A stretch of 64,000 nt of DNA from Streptomonospora sp. PA3 (GCF_009728995.1 NZ_VTZW01000003.1:62001-126000), one strand, 5' to 3'; shown: positions 42,033-53,884, counted from the first letter of the stretch. Program-made: numbers and translations. The notes: generated from the letters alone by a model not told the origin.

Positions 42033-42578
42033 TCAGGTCCGTACGACGACCGTCCCGGCGGCGCGGTCGTGCAGCGTCTGCATGGCGGTGGCGTCGGCGA
42101 GCGCGGACAGGCAGTCGATCACCGTGAACAGCGTGCCCAGGCACGGCACCGTCTGCGGCAGCCCGAACACGGCGGCGCGGCCGGCCGACTGGCCCTGGCG
42201 CAGCGGCGCGCCGTCGGTGCGGACGACGCGGATGCCCACCGCCGCCTTGCCCAGCGTGCGCCCGCGCGCGGCGTTGCACAGCCAGTCGTGGAGGAACATC
42301 ACCGGGCCCGTACCGAAGATGAACAGCACGGCCCAGGCGCTGAAGTAGCTGTCGGCGATCTCCTGGGGGCCCAGCGAGACGTCGGCGATCGCCGAGACCA
42401 GCACGAAGAACAGGAACACCGCCATGGACAGGAGCGTGTAGTCGATCACGCGGGCGGTAAGGCGCCGGCCGAAGGAGGCCACGGAGCCGGGGCCGGCGGG
42501 CGGCCGGGCGCCGCCGTAGTACGGCACCGGTTGCGGCGGGCCCGGGGGAGTGCTGTGCCAGGGGTACGGGGAAGTCAC
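42033..42578 (-). CDS. RDD-family membrane protein
   Basis: This 181-residue protein has a Pro/Gly-rich N-terminal tail and an RDD-like domain with about three TM helices (about 45-170). FGRRLTARVIDYTLL matches the R-DD core of the family, and GRTLGKAAVGIRVVRTDG is the typical loop before the last helix. RDD proteins occur widely; some are ion exchangers. The GTG start at 42578 begins MTSPYPW. It is convergent with the FIST gene. Confidence 0.82.
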   Translation of the reverse strand: MTSPYPWHSTPPGPPQPVPYYGGARPPAGPGSVASFGRRLTARVIDYTLLSMAVFLFFVLVSAIADVSLGPQEIADSYFSAWAVLFIFGTGPVMFLHDWLCNAARGRTLGKAAVGIRVVRTDGAPLRQGQSAGRAAVFGLPQTVPCLGTLFTVIDCLSALADATAMQTLHDRAAGTVVVRT

Positions 42579-42675
42579 CCGGCAATGCTAGCGAGCCGGT
42601 CCCGGCAGGTCATCTGAGACGAAAGCCGGACGGCCTCGGCGGGGCGACGACGCCCCCCCCGGTCCCCGCGAACGC

Positions 42676-42704
42676 GGAAGGGGCGGCGCCGGGCCGCCCC
42701 TTCC
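42676..42704. terminator. Hairpin downstream of greA
   Basis: GGAAGGGGCGGC (42676-42687) pairs perfectly with GCCGCCCCTTCC (42693-42704) around five bases. It lies just downstream of the greA stop on the leftward strand. No U-tract follows in that direction. Confidence 0.6.
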
Positions 42705-42730
42705 GATGTGCAGACCGCGAAACGGCGTCC

Positions 42731-43237
42731 CTAGGACGACTCGGAGCCGTAGGGGACGGCGTCGATGATCTCGACGGATGCGCTACGGCCGTTGGGGAGC
42801 GTGTAGGTGACGGTCTCGCCGATCTTCTTGCCGTTGATGGCGCTGCCCAGGGGCGAGTTCGGCGAATAGACGTCGATCGGCGCACCGCTTTCCTCCCGGG
42901 AGGCGAGGAGGAAGGTGACCTCTTCGTCGTCGCCTACGAACTTGATCGTGACGGTCATACCGGGACCGACGGTGCCCGCCTTCTGAGGCGCCCCGCCCAC
43001 GCGCGCGTTGCGCAGGATGTTCTGGATCTGGGCGATGCGGGCCTCGATCTTGCCCTGTTCTTCCTTGGCGGCGTGGTAGCCGCCGTTCTCGCGGAGGTCG
43101 CCCTCTTCGCGAGCGGCTTCGATCTTGTCGGCGATCTCGATGCGACCAGTGCCCGTCAGGTGCTCCAGCTCCGCGTTGAGCCGGTCATACGCCTCCTGAG
43201 TCAGCCAGGTGACGTTGTCATCGCGGGTCTCGGTCAC
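42731..43237 (-). CDS. greA: Transcription elongation factor GreA
   Basis: This 168-residue GreA has the N-terminal antiparallel coiled coil (about 10-80) with the acidic tip REEGDLRENGGYHAAKEEQGKIEARI, whose Asp/Glu pair coordinates the RNA polymerase active-site metal. The C-terminal FKBP-like domain ends with SPLGSAINGKKIGETVTYTLP. It stimulates cleavage of backtracked RNA. The GTG at 43237 has GAGGGAG upstream. Confidence 0.95.
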   Translation of the reverse strand: MTETRDDNVTWLTQEAYDRLNAELEHLTGTGRIEIADKIEAAREEGDLRENGGYHAAKEEQGKIEARIAQIQNILRNARVGGAPQKAGTVGPGMTVTIKFVGDDEEVTFLLASREESGAPIDVYSPNSPLGSAINGKKIGETVTYTLPNGRSASVEIIDAVPYGSESS

Positions 43238-43413
43238 GGGAACTCCCTCGGTGCTACTAGTGACTGCGGCCGCTATCGGCCGTAGCTGAACTTACGAGAT
43301 TATCACCGCGCCATTCGGACGGGCGGAACGAGAATCGCTGGTCCGCGCGGTGCGGCTGGAGGACGGACGTTATCGGGAGGCGGCCGATCCCGACGGCGGG
43401 CGGCAGGGCGGAA

Positions 43414-43830
43414 CTACCTTGTCGGACTCTGTTCCCTGCAGGAGCCCACTTCTACCGCCGAAGCCTCACGAATCGTGTCAACGGTCGCGGTGACGTCTCG
43501 GATTCCCGCCTTGACGTCGACACTCGTCTGGCCGACCACCACGTGCCGGTTGTCGCGTGCGGTGATCACGCACTCGGCGGGCGCGTCGCTGTTCACCTGG
43601 AAGCTGATGCTGGCCTCCTGCGGCGATTCGACCCGCCACGCCACGACCTGCACTGAGACCCCGCCGGTGCCGCCGTAGCTCATCAGCGCATAGCCCCACC
43701 CCACGGTGAAGACGGCGGCGGCCAGCACCCCGACGACGAAGAAGACCGGGGTGTTGCCCAGGCGGCGCCGCACCCGCGACGCGGCGGTCTCGGTGTCGCC
43801 GGACAGGGAGCCGGCGGGGCGGTCGGGCAT
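43414..43830 (-). CDS. DUF4307 membrane protein
   Basis: This 138-residue protein has a TM helix at about 28-52 (VFFVVGVLAAAVFTVGWGYALM) and an extracytoplasmic beta-rich domain with two Cys (ECVITARDN and EVGSCREQ) that could form a disulfide. It matches the actinobacterial DUF4307 family in size and layout. ATG 43830 is chosen with GGAG nine bases upstream. It is divergent from mca, the usual neighbour of this family. The function is unknown. Confidence 0.8.
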   Translation of the reverse strand: MPDRPAGSLSGDTETAASRVRRRLGNTPVFFVVGVLAAAVFTVGWGYALMSYGGTGGVSVQVVAWRVESPQEASISFQVNSDAPAECVITARDNRHVVVGQTSVDVKAGIRDVTATVDTIREASAVEVGSCREQSPTR

Positions 43831-44004
43831 GCGGGAATCTCCGAACGTGGGGTCTACGTTGTCTAAGATAGCCCCGACCCGGGTCCATGCTGTCCCACCC
43901 CCGCCTCGCATGTCAGCGACGCGGGCGGCGCGGAGCCGGCCCAGCGGGGCGGACGCCTTTCCCGCCTACATTCCTCCACGCGACTACCCAAGGGGACCGT
44001 TCCG

Positions 44005-44883
44005 TTGTCCGAGCGTTTGCGGCTGATGGCCGTTCATGCCCATCCCGATGACGAGTCCAGCAAAGGCGCGGCCACCATGGTGCGCTATGTGAACGAGGGC
44101 GCCGAGGTGCTCGTCGTCACACTGACCGGCGGCGAGGCCGGCTCCATCCTGAACCCGGCGATGGACCGCCCCGAGATCCGCGAGAACATCGCCGAGGTCC
44201 GCCGCAAGGAGATGGCCGAAGCCCGCGAGATCCTCGGCGTGCACCAGGAGTTCAGCGGCTTCGTCGACTCCGGCCTGCCCGAGGGCGACCCGCTGCCGCC
44301 GCTGCCCGAGGGGTGCTTCGCGCTGCAGCCGCTGGAGACCGCCGCCGAGCCGCTGGTGCGCTCGATGCGCACCTTCCGCCCGCACGTGGTGCTCACCTAC
44401 GACGAGAAGGGCGGCTACCCCCATCCCGACCACATCATGACCCACAAGGTCTCGGTCGAGGCGTTCGACGCCGCGGGCGACCCCGAGCGCTACCCCGGAA
44501 CCGGCGAGCCCTGGCAGCCGCTCAAGCTCTACTACCACGTCTCCTTCCCCCGGGAGCGGTTCGAGCGCGTGGCGGCGCTCCTGCACGAGCGCGGCCTGGA
44601 GAACCCCTTCGCCGAGTGGCTGGAGCGGATGAAGGAGCGCAAGTTCCCCGAGTGGGAGATCACCACACAGGTCAAGTGCGACGAGTTCTTCGAGACCCGC
44701 GACCGCGCGCTGATCGCCCACGCCACCCAGATCGACCCCAACGGATTCTGGTTCGCGGTGCCGCTGGACATCCAGCGCGAGGCCTGGCCCTGGGAGGACT
44801 ACCACCTCGCGCGCTCGCTGGTCGACACCGACATCCCCGAGGACGACCTCTTCGCGGGCGTCCGTGAGGCGGTGAGAACATGA
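44005..44883 (+). CDS. mca: Mycothiol S-conjugate amidase
   Basis: This 292-residue zinc amidase of the LmbE/PIG-L family cleaves mycothiol S-conjugates to a mercapturic acid and GlcN-Ins in toxin removal. The zinc ligand motif HAHPDDESS and the later GGYPHPDH are in place, and TGGEAGSILNPAMD is shared with Mca and MshB. Length and the long C-terminal KCDEFFETRDRALIAHATQIDP segment favour Mca over MshB. The TTG start at 44005 has AAGGGGACC upstream. It overlaps the next gene as ATGA. Confidence 0.9.
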   Translation: MSERLRLMAVHAHPDDESSKGAATMVRYVNEGAEVLVVTLTGGEAGSILNPAMDRPEIRENIAEVRRKEMAEAREILGVHQEFSGFVDSGLPEGDPLPPLPEGCFALQPLETAAEPLVRSMRTFRPHVVLTYDEKGGYPHPDHIMTHKVSVEAFDAAGDPERYPGTGEPWQPLKLYYHVSFPRERFERVAALLHERGLENPFAEWLERMKERKFPEWEITTQVKCDEFFETRDRALIAHATQIDPNGFWFAVPLDIQREAWPWEDYHLARSLVDTDIPEDDLFAGVREAVRT

Positions 44884-45146
44884 GCACCATGAACGCCCTG
44901 GCAACGCTGGCCTCCGACGCGCCGGCCGCCGACACCATCACGCCCGGCGTCCTCGGCTTCATCGCCATCGCCGGCATCGGCCTGGCCCTCTACTTCCTGA
45001 TGAAGTCGATGCGCAAGCGCCTGGCCGCCATCCAGGTCGAGCCCGACGCCCCGGCCGAATCCCGCGCGGACGCCCGGTCGCCCGGCCGCGCCGCCTCCAC
45101 CGAGTCGCCCGACTCCGAACCGGGCCCCACCGCGCCCTCGGCCTGA
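44880..45146 (+). CDS. Small membrane protein downstream of mca
   Basis: This 88-residue protein has one TM helix (about 22-43, [25 protein letters not shown]) followed by a basic RKRL and a disordered Pro/Ser/Ala tail. It overlaps mca by four bases (ATGA), so the two are co-translated. The same gene pair is common in actinobacteria. Its role is unknown. Confidence 0.72.
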   Translation: MSTMNALATLASDAPAADTITPGVLGFIAIAGIGLALYFLMKSMRKRLAAIQVEPDAPAESRADARSPGRAASTESPDSEPGPTAPSA

Positions 45147-45231
45147 TGCCGCACCGCCGCCCGGCCCGAGCCGAGCCGGCCGGGCGGGGCCGCGGTGGTA
45201 TCGGCGGGGGGTGGGCGGGCAGAGTGGGGGT

Positions 45232-47223
<1,992 letters not shown>

Positions 47224-47277
47224 TCACCGGGTCCGCCGCCTCGGGGCGGGGCCGGCGGAGGACGGGCGCCGGGCCGG

Positions 47278-48651
47278 TCAGTGCGCCAGGTGCGTGGCGG
47301 CGATGATGCGGTCGATCACCTCGGGGCGGTTGCCGGGCTGGCGGACCTCCAGGTAGAGCGTCGTGTCGCGGTGCCGGCCGGCCAGCGCGGCGACGGCGAC
47401 CGCGCCCGGCTGCCCCGGGCAGGAGGGCCACTGGCGGATCTCGCCCGACCAGTCGGAGTCGGTGAAGCCGCGCTTCTCCACCGGTCCGCTGCAGGGCGCT
47501 CCGCCGAGCAGGGAGTCGAGGTCGTGGCCGGTTCCGGGCAGCAGCGCGGCGAAAACCCCGGCCACCGCGGCCTGCGGGTCGTCCCAGTCGTCCAGGTCGG
47601 TGGCCACCAGTACCCCCGAGGCCCGGTCGGACTCGACGGCGCTGGGCACCGCCCGGCCGTTGTGGAACTGCTGGGCCCAGCCCTGGGGCACGGCCAGGTG
47701 CAGTTCGCCGCCCGCGTAGCGGACCTCGGTCAGCACGGGGGTGGTGGAGGCCGCGGCTCCGGTCGTACCGGCCAGCAGCAGGGCCAGCGTGGCGGCAGCG
47801 GCCGCGCTGCGCCGCCAGGCCGAGCGGTGGCGGACCCACCACGGCAGCTCCGAACGCAGGTCGGGGGTCATGCGGATGGCCCGGATGCGGTCGGTGAAGG
47901 CCTTGGCGTCGGGCGGCCGCGCGGTACGGTCCTCGGCGAGCGCGGACATGATCAGGTCGTTCAGGGCCCGCGGCGTCCCCGGCCGCAGCCGCCGCGGCGG
48001 CACCCGTACCGGCGGAGCCGGCGGGCGGCGCCCGGTGATCAGCTCGTAGGCGACGGCCCCCAGCGAGTAGACGTCGGCGCGCACGTCGAGGTCGCCGCCG
48101 GGGCCGCGCTGCTCGGGGGACATGTAGCCGGGGGTGCCGGCGGCGGCGGTGAACCCCGACGCGCCGTCGATGCTCTTGGCGAAACCGAGATCGGCCACCA
48201 GCACGCGCTGGCCAACGGGCGAGGACTGCAGGAGTACGTTGGAGGGCTTGATGTCGCGGTGGATGGTGCCGTGGCGGTGGAGGACGGTGACACCTTGGCC
48301 GATTTCGGTCAGCAGCCGCAGGGCCTCGTCCAGCGGAAGGGGGCCCTTGGCGATCAGGTCGGCGACGCTGCCCTGGTCGGCGTAGGGCATGACGAAGTAG
48401 GGCCGCTCGTCGGGGAGCGTCCCGATGTCGTGCACTCTGATCAGCCAGGCGGAGTCGGCCTGGCGGAGGATCCGGGCCTCCTCCATGAAGCGGTGGTGCA
48501 CGTCGAGCTGGTGCGCCCAGTTCTCGGCCAGGACCTTCACGGCCACGGGGGTGTCCAGCCGGTCGTCGTGCGCGAGCCATACGGTCGCGAACGAGCCCGA
48601 GCCGAGATGCCGAATGACGCGGTATCGGCCGAAAGTGTCCGGTTGTGCCAC
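47278..48651 (-). CDS. Membrane Ser/Thr protein kinase
   Basis: This 457-residue Hanks-type kinase has the glycine loop LGSGSFATV, VAVK lysine, HRDIKPSN catalytic loop, DLG in place of DFG, and GTPGYMSPEQ. One TM helix (about 280-300) follows, then an extracytoplasmic domain of about 150 residues with no PASTA repeats and two Cys (LLGGAPCSG and WPSCPGQ). The DLG variant keeps the metal-binding Asp, so activity is expected. It is divergent from the ECF sigma factor gene with 190 bases between, which may imply linked control. Confidence 0.88.
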   Translation of the reverse strand: MAQPDTFGRYRVIRHLGSGSFATVWLAHDDRLDTPVAVKVLAENWAHQLDVHHRFMEEARILRQADSAWLIRVHDIGTLPDERPYFVMPYADQGSVADLIAKGPLPLDEALRLLTEIGQGVTVLHRHGTIHRDIKPSNVLLQSSPVGQRVLVADLGFAKSIDGASGFTAAAGTPGYMSPEQRGPGGDLDVRADVYSLGAVAYELITGRRPPAPPVRVPPRRLRPGTPRALNDLIMSALAEDRTARPPDAKAFTDRIRAIRMTPDLRSELPWWVRHRSAWRRSAAAAATLALLLAGTTGAAASTTPVLTEVRYAGGELHLAVPQGWAQQFHNGRAVPSAVESDRASGVLVATDLDDWDDPQAAVAGVFAALLPGTGHDLDSLLGGAPCSGPVEKRGFTDSDWSGEIRQWPSCPGQPGAVAVAALAGRHRDTTLYLEVRQPGNRPEVIDRIIAATHLAH

Positions 48652-48841
48652 AGGTAGTGCCTTACCAGTGCCGCAGGGGCCAAACGTGGGGACGATTCCG
48701 TGCGCAGGGCCGCAAAGCGGCTGCGGAGCCGCCCGGCGCCCCTACGCGTCGAAAGGGGATGTGAACCTCATAGTGGGGGATGGACGTGTAACACGTGTAG
48801 CCGGGCAGACGGGCGATACATATTGCAGGGAGCTGTCAGCC

Positions 48842-49429
48842 GTGGAAAACAGTGAGAAGGGCGAGGGGCCCCGCCGATCGGCCGCCAGGGTCGACGACTC
48901 CCTTGAGGACCTCGCGCTGCGGGCGCGCGACGGCGACTCCGCAGCGCTCGACGACCTGCTGCGCAGGATCCAGCCCGAGGTGCTGCGGCGGTGCGCGCGC
49001 TTCCTCCCCTACCGCCAGGACGCCGAGGAGGCGTGCCAGGACGCACTGCTGCGCGTCGCCCGCAACATCGGCGGATTCAAGGGCGATTCGCTCTTCACGA
49101 CATGGCTCTATACGGTGGTTTCGAACTCGGCGCGGCAGACCTACCGGTCGATGAAGCGGCGCTCCGCGGAGCTTCCCACGGAGTCCGACCGCCTTCCGCA
49201 CCAGCGCGACCCCCGTACCACCAGCGTCATCGCCGGTTCGCGGATCGACCTGCTGGAGGCCCTCGACCAGCTCGAACGGGACCGCCCCAATCTGGTCGCC
49301 CCGCTGGTGCTGCGCGACCTGTGCCAGATGGACTACAAGGAGATCGCCGCCGAACTCGACCTCGCCCTGGGCACGGTGAAGTCCCGGATCCACGAGGGGC
49401 GCAAGCACGTGCGCGCGTCGCTGCAGTGA
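48842..49429 (+). CDS. ECF-type RNA polymerase sigma factor
   Basis: This 195-residue sigma factor has region 2 (about 45-110, RRCARFLPYRQDAEEACQD to NSARQTYRSMKRR) and region 4 (about 140-190, RDLCQMDYKEIAAELDLALGTVKSRIHEGRKHVRASL), with only a linker between, as in ECF factors. GTG 48842 is chosen with AGGGAG upstream. Read rightward, ACGTGTAACACGTGTA and a TACATA box lie just before it. No anti-sigma gene follows, so control may be transcriptional or through the kinase. Confidence 0.88.
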   Translation: MENSEKGEGPRRSAARVDDSLEDLALRARDGDSAALDDLLRRIQPEVLRRCARFLPYRQDAEEACQDALLRVARNIGGFKGDSLFTTWLYTVVSNSARQTYRSMKRRSAELPTESDRLPHQRDPRTTSVIAGSRIDLLEALDQLERDRPNLVAPLVLRDLCQMDYKEIAAELDLALGTVKSRIHEGRKHVRASLQ

Positions 49430-49558
49430 CGGATTCCGACGAATCGCCCTAGGCTGGACACGTTGGCGCGCATGCTCAAGGTCGCTGCGCCGGAGTGCGG
49501 TGACATGGACGGGCGCGCGCCGCGCCTGTCCCCCGAACGCGGCGAAAGGTAGCGTCCA

Positions 49559-50320
49559 ATGGGGCTCCGTGACCCCCTGTACTGGCTGTACGAGCGCCGG
49601 CTGGAGCGCTCGCTCGGCACTTTCGAGATACCCCGCCATGTCGGCGTCGTCCTGGACGGCAACCGCAGATGGGCGAGGATCAGCGGGCTCGCCAACGTCC
49701 AGGAGGGGCATCAGGCCGGAGCCGAGAAGATCTTCGAGCTGCTGGGCTGGTGCGACGAGGTCGGCGTGCAGGTCGTCACCCTGTGGCTGCTGTCCACCGA
49801 CAACCTCTCGCGCCCCCGCGAGGAGCTCGAACCCCTGCTGAAGATCATCGAGAACACGGTGTCCCGGCTGCGCCGCGAAGGCTGGAACATCAACCCGATG
49901 GGGGCCCTGGACCTGCTGCCCGACTCCACGGCGCGGGTGATGAAGGAGGCGCACGCGGCCACATCCGGAAACTCCGGCCTGATTGTGAATGTTGCGGTCG
50001 GGTATGGAGGAAGGCGTGAGATCGCTGATGCGGTACGGTCGCTCCTCCTCGCGGAGGCGGCCAAGGGCACCAGTCTCGAAGAGCTCGCCGAGCGACTCGA
50101 CCTGGAGCACATCGCCGAGCATCTCTACACGCGTGGCCAGCCCGATCCGGATCTCCTCATCCGCACCTCGGGCGAGCAGCGACTCTCCGGATTCATGCTC
50201 TGGCAGAGCGCACAGGCGGAGTTCTACTTCTGCGAGGTCTTCTGGCCGGCCTTCCGCAAGGTTGACTTCCTGCGCGCGCTTCGTGCCTATGGCGCACGCA
50301 ACCGGCGTTTCGGCTCCTGA
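49559..50320 (+). CDS. Short-chain cis-prenyltransferase (Z-FPP synthase type)
   Basis: This 253-residue isoprenyl transferase has the catalytic DGNRRWA loop, VTLWLLSTDNLSRP, NVAVGYGGRREI and RTSGEQRLSGFMLWQSAQAEFYF. The N-terminal DPLYWLYERRLERSL and details such as LSTDN and GFMLWQSA match the Rv1086 branch, which makes (Z,E)-farnesyl diphosphate for a later long-chain enzyme. UppS activity cannot be excluded. The ATG at 49559 follows GGCGAAAGG. Confidence 0.85.
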   Translation: MGLRDPLYWLYERRLERSLGTFEIPRHVGVVLDGNRRWARISGLANVQEGHQAGAEKIFELLGWCDEVGVQVVTLWLLSTDNLSRPREELEPLLKIIENTVSRLRREGWNINPMGALDLLPDSTARVMKEAHAATSGNSGLIVNVAVGYGGRREIADAVRSLLLAEAAKGTSLEELAERLDLEHIAEHLYTRGQPDPDLLIRTSGEQRLSGFMLWQSAQAEFYFCEVFWPAFRKVDFLRALRAYGARNRRFGS

Positions 50321-50620
50321 GCCGTCCCCGCACCACTGGATCGGCCGCACCGCCCCGCGTCCGGAACGGAGGAACAGCAGCGTAACGGGGTGTTCACATG
50401 CCGTGCGGCCCGGGGGCCTTGCTCTTTCAGGGGAGCCGGGTACCGTCGGATGCAGTGGGCGGTGCCCATCCGCTCACTCGGGAGGCCCCGAGCATTTGAG
50501 GTCCTGGCCAGTGGCGGAGCTCATGGTGACGAGGGCCGGTCCCGGCCCTCGCGGGGCTGGTCCCGGTCCTTGGTATCCCGTGAGACCAGGGCGCCCAGCC
50601 GCGCCCAAAGGGGAGAACGA
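50321..50620. promoter_or_regulatory. Promoter region of the PIN-PhoH gene
   Basis: TTGCTC (50419-50424) and TACCGT (50441-50446) are separated by 16 bases and form a fair promoter. In M. smegmatis PhoH2 genes can be preceded by a small antitoxin gene; I see no convincing gene of that kind here, although an in-frame extension from 50390 is open. Confidence 0.4.
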
Positions 50621-51967
50621 GTGGCTAGTTCCGCGACCCACCTGCGTGCCGACGACACTCCCGACCTGGCCGACCGAGGGGGCGAGCGGCGCACCTACGT
50701 GCTCGACACCAGCGTCCTGCTGGCCGACCCCGCCTCGATCGGCCGGTTCGCCGAACACGCGGTGGTCCTGCCGATAGTCGTCATCACCGAGCTGGAGAGC
50801 AAGCGGCACCACCCCGAACTGGGCTACTTCGCACGTGAGGCGCTGCGCCGGTTGGACGGCCTGCGGGCCGACAACGGCGGCCTCGACGACGACGTCCCGG
50901 TGAACGACGAGGGCGGAACGCTGCGGGTGGAGCTCAACCACAGCGATCCGTCGATCCTTCCGGCGGGGTTCCGGCTCGGCGACAACGACACCCGCATCCT
51001 GACGGTCGCCCGCAACCTGCAGGCGGAGGGCGGCGACGTCGTCCTCGTGAGCAAGGATCTGCCGATGCGGATCAAGGCGTCGTCGATCGGCCTGGCGGCC
51101 GACGAGTACCGCGCCGAGCTCCCCATCGAGCACGGGTGGACCGGCATGGCCGAACTGGAGGTCCCCGCGCACGAGGTCGCGGCGCTGTTCGAAGGCGACG
51201 GCACCGCCGACATCGAGGCGGCGCGCGATCTGCCGTGCCACACCGGACTGGTGCTGGTCTCCGAGCGCGGCAAGGCCCTGGGCCGGGTGCTCCCCGACAA
51301 GTCGGTCAAGGTCGTCAAGGGCGACCGCGACGTCTTCGGCCTGCACGGGCGCAGCGCCGAGCAGCGCATCGCCCTCGACCTGCTGACCGACCCCGAGGTC
51401 GGCATCGTCTCCCTGGGCGGCCGCGCCGGCACCGGCAAGTCGGCCCTCGCGCTGTGCGCGGGGCTGGAGGCCGTGCTGGAGCGCGGCCAGCACCGCAAGG
51501 TCATGGTCTTCCGGCCGCTGTACGCGGTGGGCGGCCAGGAACTGGGCTACCTCCCCGGCACCGAGAACGAGAAGATGTCGCCGTGGTCCCAGGCGGTGCA
51601 CGACACCCTCTCGGCGGTCACCACCCAGGAGGTCATCGACGAGGTGGTCGACCGCGGGATGCTGGAGGTCCTGCCGCTGACCCACATCCGCGGGCGCTCG
51701 CTGCACGACGCGTTCGTCATCGTCGACGAGGCGCAGTCGCTGGAGCGGGGGGTGCTGCTGACCGTGCTCTCGCGCCTGGGCGAGAACTCGCGCGTCGTGC
51801 TCACCCATGACATCGCCCAAAGCGACAACCTGCGGGTGGGGCGCTACGACGGCGTCGTGGCCGTGGTCGAGAAGCTCAAGGGGCACCCGCTCTTCTCGCA
51901 CATCACCCTCACCCGGTCCGAGCGGTCCCCGATCGCCGCGCTGGTGACCGAGATGCTCGAAGGCTGA
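50621..51967 (+). CDS. PIN-PhoH (PhoH2-type) ribonuclease/ATPase
   Basis: This 448-residue protein joins an N-terminal PIN domain (about 15-150, [45 protein letters not shown], with the four acidic metal-binding positions) to a C-terminal PhoH ATPase (about 230-445, Walker [26 protein letters not shown] Walker B). PhoH2 proteins act on RNA with ATP-dependent unwinding and sequence-specific cleavage. GTG 50621 is chosen with AAGGGGAG five bases upstream. Confidence 0.9.
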   Translation: MASSATHLRADDTPDLADRGGERRTYVLDTSVLLADPASIGRFAEHAVVLPIVVITELESKRHHPELGYFAREALRRLDGLRADNGGLDDDVPVNDEGGTLRVELNHSDPSILPAGFRLGDNDTRILTVARNLQAEGGDVVLVSKDLPMRIKASSIGLAADEYRAELPIEHGWTGMAELEVPAHEVAALFEGDGTADIEAARDLPCHTGLVLVSERGKALGRVLPDKSVKVVKGDRDVFGLHGRSAEQRIALDLLTDPEVGIVSLGGRAGTGKSALALCAGLEAVLERGQHRKVMVFRPLYAVGGQELGYLPGTENEKMSPWSQAVHDTLSAVTTQEVIDEVVDRGMLEVLPLTHIRGRSLHDAFVIVDEAQSLERGVLLTVLSRLGENSRVVLTHDIAQSDNLRVGRYDGVVAVVEKLKGHPLFSHITLTRSERSPIAALVTEMLEG

Positions 51968-51975
51968 CCCGCCCC

Positions 51976-52014
51976 GGCCGCCGCCGCTGCGCCTCGGACA
52001 CAGCGGCGGCGGCC
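51976..52014 (+). terminator. Strong hairpin after the PIN-PhoH gene
   Basis: A perfect 14-base stem, GGCCGCCGCCGCTG with CAGCGGCGGCGGCC, encloses 11 bases and begins nine bases after the stop codon. It is a good GC-type terminator without a U-tract. Confidence 0.7.
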
Positions 52015-52162
52015 GGCCCGGTCTCCGGCCGCGCGCGGATCGGGGCATCGGACGCGGGCCCGTCCGGTGGCTGGGGCGGCATCCGGCGTTAATCCGCCGT
52101 TCGCACCGCCGCGCGGGCGGTGCGGTAGAACCGTGGGCGACCCGCCGCACCCAGGAGGTCTG

Positions 52163-53761
52163 ATGCCCGCGTTCCCCCGACCGGATCGAACCCAGGACCC
52201 CGACGACTCCCCGGCCTTCCCGTCCTCAGCCGCCCAGCGCCTCGACCGGCGCTCGGTGCTGCGCTACGGCGCCGTCGGGCTGGGCGCCGCCGCCGTCAGC
52301 GCGGTGCCGGCCGCCCCCGCGTTCTCCCACGGCCGCAACCGCCCGGAACTCACCCACGGCCTGCAGTTCGGTGATCCCCGAAGCGACGGCGCGGTGGTGT
52401 GGACCCGCGCCGACCGGCCCGCGCGCATGGTCGTCGAGGTCGCCGACCGCCCCGACTTCAAGCACGCCCGCACCCTGCGCGGGCCCTGGCTCACCCCCGG
52501 CACCGACGGCACCGGGCGCGTGCGCATCCGCGGCCTGGAACCGGGCCGCGAGGCCTACGTGCGGGTGCGCGCCGAGTCCGGCCGCGCCTCCAGCGAGGTG
52601 CTGGAGGGCTCCTTCGGCACGCCCGGCGGCGGGCGGCCCATCCGCTTCGTGTGGGCGGGCGACGTCGCCGGCCAGGGCTGGGGGATCAACCCCGAGATCG
52701 GCGGCATGCCGATCTTCTCGGCCATGGCCGATCGGGAGCCCGACTTCTTCCTGCACAGCGGCGACGCCTGCTACGCCGACGTGCCGCTGCAGGAGCGCGT
52801 GGAGCTGCCCGACGGGCGCGTCTGGCGCAACCTGGTGACCGAGGCCAAGTCCAAGGTGGCCGAAAGCCTGGACGAGTTCCGCGGGCAGTACGCCTACAAC
52901 CTGCTCGACGACTCGCTGCGCGGCTTCGCCGCCCGTGTCCCGCAGATCGTGCAGTGGGACGACCACGAGGTGGTCAACAACTGGTACCCGGGGGAGGTGC
53001 TGGAGGACGACAGGTACCGCGTGCGCCGCGTGGACGTGCTCGCCCGCCGGGCGCACCGGGCGTTCCACGAATGGCAGCCGATCGTCGCCGCCGAGGCGGT
53101 CGACGGCCGGATCTTCCGCAGGATCGGCTACGGCCCGGACCTGGACGTCTTCGTCATCGACATGCGCCCCTACCGCGACCCCAACTCCGCGGGCACCGGC
53201 GGGTTCGAGAACATCCTCGGCCGGCGCCAGGCGGACTGGCTCCTGCGCGAGATGGCGCGGTCGCGGGCCACGTGGAAGGTCGTGGCCTCCGACATGCCCA
53301 TCGGGCTGGTCGTGCCCGACGGCGAGCTGATCGAGGGCGTGGCCAACGGCGCGGACGGGCGGCCGCGGGGGCGCGAGTCGGAGCTGGAGCGCGTGCTGCA
53401 CGGGCTGCACCGCCGCGGGGTGCGCGACGTGGTCTGGCTGACCGCCGACGTGCACTACACCGCGGCGCACCACTACTCGCCCGATCGGGCCGCGGCCCGG
53501 GAGTTCACCCCGTTCTGGGAGTTCGTCTCCGGTCCGCTGCACGCCGGCGGCTTCGGTCCCAACCGGCTCGACCCCACCTTCGGGCCCGAGGAAGCGTTCG
53601 TGCACGCGCCGCCGCGGGCCAACTCCTCGCCGCTGGAGGGCTTCCAGCACTTCGGCGAGGTCGAGATCGACCCCGCGAGCAAGGAGCTCACGGTATCCCT
53701 GCGCGACGGACAGGGCGACGCGCTCTGGACGAAGACGCTCACCCCCGAATGCCGCGGCTAG
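52163..53761 (+). CDS. phoD: Exported PhoD-type alkaline phosphatase/phosphodiesterase
   Basis: This 532-residue protein has a twin-arginine signal (DRRSVLRYG at about 30-38, then a hydrophobic stretch), so it leaves the cell by the Tat route. The PhoD domain has an N-terminal Ig-like part (FGDPRSDGAVVWTR) and the metallophosphatase core with HSGDACYAD, QWDDHEVVNNW and VVWLTADVHYTAAHHY. PhoD enzymes hydrolyse phosphodiesters and teichoic acids using Fe and Ca. The ATG at 52163 follows CCAGGAGG. Confidence 0.9.
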   Translation: MPAFPRPDRTQDPDDSPAFPSSAAQRLDRRSVLRYGAVGLGAAAVSAVPAAPAFSHGRNRPELTHGLQFGDPRSDGAVVWTRADRPARMVVEVADRPDFKHARTLRGPWLTPGTDGTGRVRIRGLEPGREAYVRVRAESGRASSEVLEGSFGTPGGGRPIRFVWAGDVAGQGWGINPEIGGMPIFSAMADREPDFFLHSGDACYADVPLQERVELPDGRVWRNLVTEAKSKVAESLDEFRGQYAYNLLDDSLRGFAARVPQIVQWDDHEVVNNWYPGEVLEDDRYRVRRVDVLARRAHRAFHEWQPIVAAEAVDGRIFRRIGYGPDLDVFVIDMRPYRDPNSAGTGGFENILGRRQADWLLREMARSRATWKVVASDMPIGLVVPDGELIEGVANGADGRPRGRESELERVLHGLHRRGVRDVVWLTADVHYTAAHHYSPDRAAAREFTPFWEFVSGPLHAGGFGPNRLDPTFGPEEAFVHAPPRANSSPLEGFQHFGEVEIDPASKELTVSLRDGQGDALWTKTLTPECRG

Positions 53762-53884
53762 CCCTCGCGGCGCGGCTTCGACCGCCGCCACCTGCTCGCG
53801 TCCCCGCCCCGGTCGCACCGGCGACCGGGGTGGACGCCGTCTGCGGCCTATGGGAAGCTGCAACCGTTTGCGGAGGGGGCGTTG

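Noticed and set aside
39160-42585. A leftward open frame of 1141 codons
   Set aside because: Only the part from 39160 to about 40638 encodes a recognisable protein; the rest is antisense to the FIST and other genes and has no domain.
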